Of a stretch of 64,000 nucleotides of DNA, positions 50,145 to 59,552 are shown in pieces. Positions within the stretch are counted from its first letter, which is position 1, and each line of letters opens with the position of its first letter. Position numbers and translations under genes: made by a program. The DNA is taken from positions 49,451,340-49,515,339 of the forward strand of contig CM049322.1 of assembly GCA_026874595.1 (NCBI GenBank), in the 5' to 3' direction. The notes beneath the pieces are model-generated. The model was not told the origin of the DNA. It was given only the letters and a program-made list of their open reading frames with translations, and ran no database searches. Source of the stretch: Sipunculus nudus (taxonomy: Eukaryota; Annelida; Sipuncula; Golfingiida; Sipunculidae).

Positions 50145-50236
50145 AGAAACAGCCGTTCATATTAATGCACAACAGGGAATCGTGAAATTAATTTACCTGA
50201 TATTATAACCAACAGGCAGGCAATGATTGTAACCAT
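45797..50236 (-). CDS. Gene D: secreted split-PAN, Ser/Thr linker, C-type lectin
   Basis: Seven minus-strand exons: 50197-50236, 49750-49842, 48744-48920, 47934-48038, 47420-47514, 46750-46861, 45797-46050; total 876 bp, 291 residues, every junction in phase. Exon 1 is a signal peptide (MVTIIACLLVIIS). The PAN domain is split: VTFTPGTYGVIYQIQRNQ in one exon, MRCLTTC, LTCRAL and GKCVLI in the next. A linker exon is rich in Ser, Thr and Pro (STPAKDSSSSWQPTTELP), likely O-glycosylated. The CTLD has CREVPGNKVYGPF/SCYF, AMSECQKRSSTLVSIE, FWTSGTDEEEEGVWVW, GQPSK, EHCLF, WHDGDC and LCES. QPS at the specificity position suggests changed or lost sugar binding (inference). The CTLD carries one extra Cys (LLKC). 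If the intron after the linker is retained, an in-frame TAG at 47878-47880 would give a 156-residue PAN-only protein. Confidence 0.88.
49437..49535. repeat. ~37-bp tandem repeat, three copies, in gene D intron
   Basis: CTATGGTGTGACCA(T)A.AATGCATGATACA is repeated with small changes from about 49437 to 49535, inside the second PAN intron. Confidence 0.7.
50086..50141. repeat. (TA)n microsatellite in gene D first intron
   Basis: About 55 bp of TA, some 55 bp from the donor of the signal-peptide exon on its intron side. Confidence 0.95.
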
Positions 50237-50327
50237 GTTTTCAGCAGTAGAACAAAGTCTAAACGTAAATAAAACAATATATTCTTCAATCATTTGTAAG
50301 TTTAAACAGGTAAAGTAACTCAAAACC

Positions 50328-50330
<3 letters not shown>

Positions 50331-50382
<52 letters not shown>
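50331..50382. repeat. (TA)n microsatellite upstream of gene D
   Basis: About 50 bp of TA roughly 100 bp upstream of the gene D start codon, hence in the 5' UTR or promoter region. Confidence 0.95.
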
Positions 50383-50385
<3 letters not shown>

Positions 50386-51800
50386 AATATACGGTTCTTT
50401 ACCCGACACACAGATAGTCAGGTACCAGTCCTTACTACTCGTATCTTGTACCCGAGACCTAGATTGACGGTTTAAGCTCAGAAGTAATAGGTTTGGTCAC
50501 TGGTCCTTAACGTTTGCCATCACACCATAGCGCTACTAATTTAGTTTTGTTTTTCTCCTCCATTTTGCTATATTAACAATTACTTATAATTCTATTTACT
50601 TTTACCTGACGAACTATCACTGCACTAATGTCTTCCTCAATTCAGATCTTAATGTTTCTGCTTTAGAAGTCTTAGAACCAAAATTTTAGAATGTTTGAGT
50701 ATGACTATTTCTGCTTTCAGTGAAATGAAGATCCGTATATCATATTTAATTTCACGTGATTTCAGTTTATAGGACTTCATTTCTGCGACTGACAGGTCCA
50801 TTCAGGTGTAAATCAAATGAACAGAATAGAAAATCAATGTTATATGGCTTGTTGCATTAATGTGTTGTAGCAAAATGAAAGCGTGCATCGCGCTAAATAA
50901 ATATATAAAATGGCTGATGCAAAATAAAAATTGCAATACAATCAGCTTTTAAAATCGAAAACAAAACATTAACGGTATTCCCACGACACATTCTGTCATT
51001 TTGCGCGATAAAGCTAATGTCTCTCCCATTTAAAGTTAATAAAAGGGCGAAATCGATATTATTAATGCTTTACATAAGGACAAAACATACATATGTATAT
51101 GTGTGTACATATATGAATCACATTCGTATATCTATATAGCTTGTGAACATATCTGTACCCTTCAATGTTAATCCACCTGCTGCATCATTCATCTCTAGAA
51201 AAAAAGCATATATTCATAAATTGCCATAACAACAAAGATAGATACTTTCCCCCTTGTATCATATACACGAAATCAGTATATTAAACACCGCTGTATTTGA
51301 AATAAGTGATATTCATGTAACACCGCTCTCTCATGTATATCACATGTCAATTGTTATATTCCAAACATTAACTTCCTTATTCCCGTTGTATATTTGGAGT
51401 TTTATTTTACATGAGACGGGGACTGAGTAAAGAAACAGCTCGAGAAATATCTAGTTCCTTTATGGCAACCAGGTAACAGTATCAATGATGAGCTCAAGTG
51501 GGTTCTTGTGAATATCGTACCGTTCCATTTAAAAGTTGCATGTACCAAGAGATTAGACAAGACTGTCAAAGACGTCCCCTGTTTGATTTTGACAATAGCA
51601 AATACCGTCCATCAGCTCTGTTCCAGGTTTCACTAACTGGTATCCATGTGCTGTCATCATACACTACAATGATTCGCTTCAATATTCATTTCTACAAGAA
51701 ACTGATTGTTTGTGACTGACAGAAAGTAAAGTCGACCCTCGAGCCAATCACAGGTCAACGGATATCCGGCTTCTTTAGCAACGACAACATTTGACAGATT
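50383..51800. other. Upstream flank of gene D, no exon supported
   Basis: Likely promoter region for the minus-strand gene D. A 73-codon plus frame at 51.5-51.7 kb has no recognisable domain. Confidence 0.4.
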
Positions 51801-51849
51801 GAGTCGGTTTTGACAGTTAGACATTTAAAGCGAAAGTAGAAGACACTGA

Positions 51850-52018
51850 TAGAGTTGAAGATCGTAGTGAGAGAGGTGGGGGAAACCGAAGAACCCGGAG
51901 AGAGCCAACGACCTTTGACGGGCCACTACAACTCCTTCTAATGGCAGCCCTTTGGATCGAACCCGGGTCGCCAGCGGAGAAGGCCGGGCGTTATACCGCT
52001 AAGCTGTCCACACCCTAG
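51850..52018 (-). mobile_element. tRNA-derived SINE, possibly Meta-SINE type
   Basis: The minus strand begins GGGTGTGGACAGCTTAGCGG (A box) and ACCCGGGTTCGATCC (perfect B box). The body contains CTCTCCGGGTTCTTCGGTTT and CCCCCACCTCTCTCAC, similar to the conserved central domain of animal Meta-type SINEs. It abuts the left end of the GGCGCC element at 52022. Confidence 0.7.
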
Positions 52019-53097
52019 TTTTGCGGATTCTATGCTTTCAGTCGGACGCCGCCGCCACCGCCGCATAGCTTTCCGGAGAACTCCACTGTAACCACTGTAA
52101 TATTCGGGATAATGATTGGGTCACAAATGAACTGATGTGCCCTCATTTTTGATTGACCTCTGACCTTTCCTCTCTGCCCAGCGTCCATTTGTGCGTCTGT
52201 TTCCACACATAAACCCTCATATCTCGGGAACTGTTTGACCGATCAGGCTACAAATTTTGCACAGATGTAGCCCTTGGATAGCTTTATAACATACACTAAA
52301 AATGGTGGCGCCACCTGGAACCACTTTTGCACAGCGTCCGTCTGTTTGTCTGCCGTGGGATATCATAACTCATATCTCTGCATTGGTTGGAATTATCCAC
52401 CTGAAATGTTGCATGTGTATACATCCTGGACTGCGCTCTGAATATTTTGAGAGGTGGCACCACCTCCATTCACGATTACGCTGCAGACATCCAAGCTCAT
52501 ATCTCGGGAACCATTTGACCGATTGGGCCAAAATTTTGCATGTGTATAGATCTCACATGGCTCTTTATCATACGAAAAACTGGAGGCGCCACCATTTTTG
52601 CACAGCGTCAGTCTGTTTGTCTGCCGTGGGACAAAATCACTCATATCTCAGAATGGTTTGAATTATCTGCCTAAAATTTTGCTTGATTATACATCTTAGA
52701 TAGTTTTTCTCGATTTTGTGGCAGTTGGCGCCACCTACATTTATGTTTACGCTGCAGACATTCAGGCTTATATCTCAGGACTGGTTTGACATATCACCTT
52801 GAAATTTTGCATGTGTATAAATTTCACATAGTTCTTTATCATACACAACATTGGTGGCGCCACGTGCCACCATTTTAGCAAAGCGTTCTTCTGTTTTTCT
52901 GAAGTGGGATAAAATCACTCATATATAAAAAGGGGTTTAACTTGGACAGCTTTCTGGATTTTGTGGTAGGTGGCGCAACTTACATACATCTTTCGGCTGC
53001 AGACATCGATGCTTATACACACCTATTTCCCCTTGCCACTCAATCCATGCCTCACTTCACCCATTCTTATTTGATTTTGGCGGATACACGTAGTCGC
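52019..53097 (-). mobile_element. GGCGCC-array transposon, copy 2
   Basis: Reverse-oriented relative of 7072-7953. Right end reads TTTTGGCGGATACACGTAG then TCGCTTGTC; left end AGTTTTGCGGATTCTATG, then CCGGAGAACTCC. About three ~270-bp dimers carry GGCGCC-type palindromes near 52305, 52586, 52726 and 52856, with decayed ones near 52455 and 52972. A repeated phrase GTCTGTTTGTCTGCCGTGGGA lies near 52340 and 52610. A GCC-rich insertion (CGCCGCCGCCACC) near the left end is absent from copy 1. Confidence 0.7.
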
Positions 53098-53099
53098 TT

Positions 53100-54100
53100 G
53101 TCTTAATTATAATTTGCAGACTTAAAGTTCATACATGCTGTACACTTTACAGATATATACATATTCATACTCGTGTCAATGCAAAAACATACACTAACAC
53201 CCTCACTCCCACACACACACACACACACACATACACACATACGAGGAGGACGCCACCTGCTTGGGTGAGTGAGAAACGTGTTTTAAATCGACTCACAGAA
53301 AATGATCTGAATTTGCAACAAAATCCAGAGTAGGTCATATTTAGCTACAGCTCATACGTTTGACAGTAAACAAGCACGAGATGGGAGTTAGCCTTACGGT
53401 CTGGTGGGTCAGGATAGGATGCTACGATCAACCGAGAATTAAAGACAATTTCCAGCAGGGACCATAATGCTGACAGGTATATCCTTGAACTTGTGTTTTG
53501 TTGTATCCATGACGACCATGCTACTAGCAATATCTGGAGACGTTGAGTGAAACCGGATCCCCCCAAACAAACTACATGTATTTACAATGATGGAACACAC
53601 ACGTCTACTGAGAAGTAGTACGAATGACGGCTTACAGGGAACCGATCACATGGAGACAGAACAGGTGAGCGTTAACAGTTCGGACCACCAGCTGGCTGGT
53701 ATAGGCAATACCGCTATTACCAGGGACAGTTTCACTGGTAGTACGTGTCGTACGACACAAAACCCTACAGATACAATTTTTTACCGGATCTGAGAAAAAA
53801 GTACTGGAGCAACAAGGTACTAGAGCTACATTAGTAAAGCAACAAAAGTACTATAGCAACATTGGTTAAAGAAAAGAAAAGCCTCAAAAATAAAATTCGC
53901 TTGAAGGAAGATCAAATGAAAAATGACAATTAAGTAGTGGGCGGTATAGTTAAAGAACATAATTCGAATGAAACTGGGTAAATTTCAGAACACAAAGCGA
54001 GAAAGGGAATGAAAGACAAATTAAAAATTGAAAATAAAGCGGAATAGACCAAAACGGAGTTCCACAATTAACAAGTGTAAGTGTAAACAAACAGTTCTGG
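53100..54100. other. Intergenic, no supported gene
   Basis: A CA microsatellite lies at about 53210-53232. A plus frame from 53587 (MMEHTRLLRSS) runs into a good CAG|GTGAGC donor at 53664, but nothing confirms it as a first exon. Confidence 0.35.
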
Positions 54101-54109
54101 TTTCAGCGA

Positions 54110-54880
54110 GGCAAGAGCTGACATGATCTGGCTGTGATATAAATGTTTACAGAGGATTTAAGTGACATGGTACGGCCTATAAGAAATGCCTTAGGCATTG
54201 AATTAGAAAAACAAGGAGAGCTGGAGATAATGCGTACTTGTCGTATGACAAGCTGATGATAAATGGTCAAGCATACACGTGGGATGAGGGCACATCTCAG
54301 GGATTCCGCATGAATGCTGAACAGGCTTTGGGATGTGACCAAGGGAAATATGAAAACAAATCACTACAATCAGAGAATAAGCATTATACCTCACCTACCA
54401 AAGAAACAGAAAATACAGATAATCTTAGAAATATTGTATATACAGAGATATATCTTAAAATTGTATGTTGAAACTGTTAAGATTTTAGTTATACAAGCAA
54501 CAAAAATAATGAAATGAAAATCCTAATGATAAAAAATAATATCATTAGTTTAAGTGAGACTTGGGATGTGCATGATTTAGAATTTGATGATATGATGATA
54601 GGATTTACATGCTTTTTTACAGCTCCAGAAAGTAAATAAAGGAAGAAATGCTGGTGGCATATCTGTTTTTGTGAGAGATATATTTTGTAGTTATGTAGAT
54701 TGCATATATCGCATAATCGTCATTTGCCAAACATGGTTGTGTTCCTGATGGATGTGAAAATTATTGATATTAGTAATGATATTAATATGATATTTGCATA
54801 TATATAACCGGATGGTTCAACAATATATTCAGAACAAAGAGATGGTATCAGAATTCCAGAAGAGAATATATATATATTGC
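54110..54880 (+). pseudogene. Degraded LINE: ORF1 end and APE-type endonuclease
   Basis: Scattered frames on the plus strand align with a non-LTR retrotransposon. LSYDKLMINGQAYTWDE (near 54236) resembles the end of ORF1. IISLSETWDVHDLEFDD (near 54541), GRNAGGISVFVRDIF (near 54642) and DINMIFAYI then PDGSTIY (near 54777-54830) match the order of the apurinic-endonuclease domain (SETW, GGISVFVR, Y-x-P-x-GS). Stops and frameshifts break it throughout and no reverse transcriptase follows, so it is an inactive fragment. Confidence 0.7.
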
Positions 54881-54889
54881 TTATTACTT

Positions 54890-55900
54890 TATTAACTTAC
54901 GGTAACCTACCTTACATCTTACCTTTAGCGTTGTGAGAAAAGATAAGCATTTAACACTGCCACATTCAAAATGAATATTATATTATGGAACTGGATACTG
55001 CCAGTTTATTTATAAGAACCGACAATTATATCATAAACGCTCATATCATTGTCTTGTCACGTTTCATTTTTTCTACTTCACAGGTTTACAATGTTCAGAT
55101 ATATAATTAATTAACGACAACATATTTATTTTATCTTTTTTAATTATTCTAGAATAATTAGGATTGCATAACATTGAATGGAGAAAATAATAAAGAGACC
55201 ATGCACACATATGGCATAAATTGTAACAAAAAAGATCGCGTTTTTAAAATCCAATATGGCTGCCTTAAAATCTACAGAAAAAAAACTGAATCAGCCGTAG
55301 TTTTGTTCCTTAGAGTCTAAGTATTCCGAAAATCCTTAGTTTCTAAATTTATCAGACATATCTACAAAATCACATAACCCATGCCCTCAGATACATATAT
55401 ACACCAATATATTCAATTAAGGACCCTACATGCCTATAATGTTAATATTGAAGGAACCTATACCGTTGGAAAATCAATATTATTTAACAGGTCATTAATG
55501 GAAATCTATCTTTACGGCTACTCTAAAATAAACTGAGTAACTTCTAGTTTGAACATTACAATAAGGCGACGAAATGTGCCCAAAAGTTACAACAGCATTT
55601 GGATTTAGATAGGAAAATATGCACAATTTAAGTAAATCTTTTGTATTCTAAATCACCAACTTATCAAGTCCATATTACGCATGCATAATCCAAACTAACT
55701 GAAACGTTCTTGTCACAATAAAAGTATTCGGACAAGTACATATAATAGGCACAATGTAGATATGTCGGGCCATTTAGCTGTCACCCAAAGCAACATATCC
55801 CCTTGCGTAACATATCCATATTTTACAATCAATATATATTGATAATATCATAATGTAATGCTCATGTTACACCACACTGGGCTGGAGTATGTGCACAGAA
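54890..55900. other. Gene-free AT-rich stretch
   Basis: Nothing recognised between the LINE relic and the minisatellite. Confidence 0.4.
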
Positions 55901-55906
55901 AAAAAA

Positions 55907-56835
55907 ACATAGCTCATTTTAAATTCGACAAACATAGCTCATTTTAAATTGGACAAACATAGCTCATTTTAAATTCGACAAACAAAGCTCATTTTAAATT
56001 CGACATACATAGCTCATTTTAAATTCGACAAACATAGCTCATTTTAAATTCGACAAACATAGCTCATTTTAAATTGGACAAACATAGCTCATTTTAAATT
56101 CGACATACATAGCTCATTTTAAATTCGACAAACATAGCTCATTTTAAATTCGACAAACATCGCTCATTTTAAATTCGACAAAAATAGCTCATTTTAAATT
56201 CGACAAACAAAGCTCATTTTAAATTCGACAAACATAGCTCTTTTTAAATTCGACAAACATAGCTCATTTTAAATTCGACATACATAGCTCATTTTAAATT
56301 CGACAAACAAAGCTCATTTTAAATTCGACAAACATAGCTCATTTTAAATTCGACAAACATAGCTCATTTTAAATTCGACAAACATAGCTCATTTTAAATT
56401 CGACAAACATAGCTCATTTTAAATTCGACAAACAAAGCTCATTTTAAATTCGACATACATAGCTCATTTTAAATTCGACAAACATAGCTCATTTTAAATT
56501 CGACAAACATAGCTCATTTTAAATTCGACAAAAATAGCTCATTTTAAATTCGACAAACAAAGCTCATTTTAAATTCGACAAACATAGCTCTTTTTAAATT
56601 CGACAAACATAGCTCATTTTAAATTCGACATACATAGCTCATTTTAAATTCGACAAACAAAGCTCATTTTAAATTCGACAAACATAGCTCATTTTAAATT
56701 CGACAAACATAGCTCATTTTAAATTCGACAAACATAGCTCATTTTAAATTCGACAAACATAGCTCATTTTAAATTCGACAAACATAGCTCATTTAAATTT
56801 GACAAACATAGCTCATCTTAAATTCGACATACAGC
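55907..56835. repeat. 25-bp minisatellite, ~37 copies, with higher-order duplication
   Basis: Monomer AAACATAGCTCATTTTAAAT followed by TCGAC, head to tail without spacer. Variant monomers recur at exactly 350 bp (14 monomers): AAAATAGCTC at 56181 and 56531, AACATAGCTCTTTTTAAA at 56231 and 56581, TACATAGCTC at 56281 and 56631. A 14-monomer block was therefore duplicated recently. Confidence 0.97.
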
Positions 56836-57309
56836 AGCGCTAATACAATGAATCAGGACGTCTTTACTTGTTTTCCGTTGACCTCATATATAGGGCCCAT
56901 ATATCTGTCGGTTTACAAGGTTTCCTTCAAAGTCCGGTCTCAAATGACATTCCTTTTTCCTAAAACAAATCAATACAAATTAAAACCATGATACTATCAT
57001 TCATTGAGTCACAACTGAGACATAAAACAAACTGCAGGAGATACCGACCAATTAGAATAAATCGTGAATAACTTTTATTTACTTTTAAAAGCCCATATGA
57101 ATAAAATGTTATATGAAGAGGTAAATCGATTTAATTTGTTTGTTTTTTTTTAATCCACAAGCACCTGATTACTCAAAGGTTAAGTCTTAACATTGTTCTT
57201 GTAAAATACAGTCATGACCTCACAGTTCAGAAACAAAATGTACACTAATACCTATCCATTGCCGATTGGAGATTTGTATTTATTTTACATACATCAATAC
57301 TTCATACTT

Positions 57310-57328
57310 ACCCCCCCCCCCCCCCCCC
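57310..57328. repeat. Poly-C tract
   Basis: Run of about 18 C just beyond the 3' end of gene F. Confidence 0.9.
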
Positions 57329-57377
57329 ATCCACCCAATCTCCCAGATGAGCACTGTGCGGGTTCTGTAGGCCTCTG

Positions 57378-59494
57378 TCACGTAAGCGAAAACCAACAAC
57401 GCCTGCAACAACAAACAAATCTAGTAGAAATTCTATATTTTAAAATTGCAAACTTACTTTTTATTTCACAGATAGATCTGAATTTCCTGTAGCAGAAAAC
57501 ATCGTGCCATGTGAATTCCATTATCTCCAGACCAATGGCAACGCAATATTCCTGTTGCTTCCAGTTGAAATCTGGTTGACCACTTTCCCAGTTGGTGAAT
57601 ATCATTTGTCGACCTGTTGAAGCCCAAGTCCACGTACCTTCTGCCTTCACATAGCGGGCGTCAGTCCAGTACCCTACCCAGTAACTCATGTCTAATAAGA
57701 TATGTATAAAACATATGATATATAAAAACATGACTGGAATATGAGCTCTCCATTTTATGCACTCTATTCTCTACGCTGCATTTTCTCCTTATTGTTTTTA
57801 TATTTGCTTGAGTGGGCATTGCTTTGTTCCACCGACAGCAAGCTGGCACACAGACAAAATATGGTAACCAGATCCTGCAAGAGGACTAAGGTTTTCGTGC
57901 GTCAAGCTACATATGATGCCCTGGCTGTATTGGTCTGATCACCTGGTAAACTCGACCGAAGCAATCAATGTTAAAATAAAAAGGGGTGTAGCGTATAACG
58001 ACCTCGTAAGAAGTATATTCATTCAAGATCTCTTAAAATATAAACGTACAGAATTTACCTATGGTTCAAACTTCCGATATCGCAGTAAAAAAATTATATA
58101 ACATTATAAAACTTTGGCAATGCAATTGCAAACTGCATACACAAGCCTCCTTAAATGATATAACCTTAATTAGTAATATTCACGTTATTAAAGACCAACA
58201 AAAATTTCCTTTCAATACTAGTTCAGATTTAATGACATTATTAACACACTTACATGGGCAAAAAAATGTAAGGCCTTTCTGAAAAGTAGACATTACATCT
58301 TATTACAAGGTTAGGTCTACTTAAAATTATTGAAACTATTATTTTTTATACAGCCAGAAAACAAATATATACTGGCGACGGTTTGGGCGTCATGGGGTCA
58401 AATGGCATGGGTAATTAATCACATTTACAAGATATAAATGAAAGGAGCACATAAATCAATCTGCCTGAAAAGACAATGAAATGTTTTCTATAAATACACG
58501 TATAAGTTACTTCTATGTGTAAAACTGCAAACCTGTCAGCTCTGTTATAATTATACTTTGCAGATTATCTTGTTCTTCGCTCGACCCGATAGATATAAGT
58601 TCAGCATTTCTCTTCTCGCATCCGGTCCTGGCCTGTGTCCAGTTAAGCTCTGCCTATGAAGCCGAGCAAATTATAAAATAATTTTTCACTCACTCCACAT
58701 GCTTATATACTGTTGAATACGTGAATAGATTCGTTATTTAAAGTAGCACATGGTGCTCGATAAAACAGTAACGCGGCCTAATTTATTTATTACCCTTACA
58801 TTTTATATGTTTTTTTTTATCTCAGCATTAAAATTGCGAAAGTATGTTTATTATTTGTGTATGTGGTTGTCTTGATACTTACATAAGAGATATATCAGGT
58901 ACTGTACAGTAATGAGGTAGAAAAAAACAGGTACAATACAGTAATGAGATGGAAATATCAGGTAAAGTACAGTCATGTGGTAGAAATATCAGGTACTGTA
59001 CAGTCAGGAGGTGGAAATATCAAATACAATACAGTTCTGAGGTAGAAATATCAGGCACTGTACAGTCAAGAGTTAGAAATTTCAGGAACTGTACAGTATT
59101 TAGTTTTAATTATTTTGTGTCATTATAAGTTTATAGATTAGGATGCAACAGGTCCGTAATGGAACTTGATTGATTTTGTACCTTTTGCATTATGTGCATA
59201 ATGAATTATGTCTTCTTTTTTAAGTATTTTGTGTAAAAAAATGGCATTGTCTTTTATTTGGTCTCAAACCAAAATTACGAATATATAATGTTCTCTCTTA
59301 TATTAAACGAGCATGATGATGCCATACCTTGACAAGAAAGTAACATTTGTCGGTGGTTTCCTCCTTCACCCGATAAGGGCCGTGTACCCTGTAATCTGGT
59401 AGGTCCGGGCAAAATTCTAGATGCAAAATAATGTTTATAGATGGGTGTTTGAGTTTGTGATTATAATAGGGTTGATAAGAAAAGACACAAATAA

Positions 59495-59552
<58 letters not shown>

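Noticed and set aside
51498-51719. 73-codon frame and its minus-strand WIPVSETWNRADGRY reading
   Set aside because: Briefly resembled a lectin helix exon, but the Cys and the splice sites are missing.
53587-53664. Possible first exon (MMEHTRLLRSS...) with a CAG|GTGAGC donor
   Set aside because: No matching downstream exon and no recognisable protein; kept only as a note in the region entry.
55907-56835. CRISPR-like appearance of regular short repeats
   Set aside because: There are no unique spacers, monomers are contiguous, and the window is eukaryotic; it is a minisatellite.
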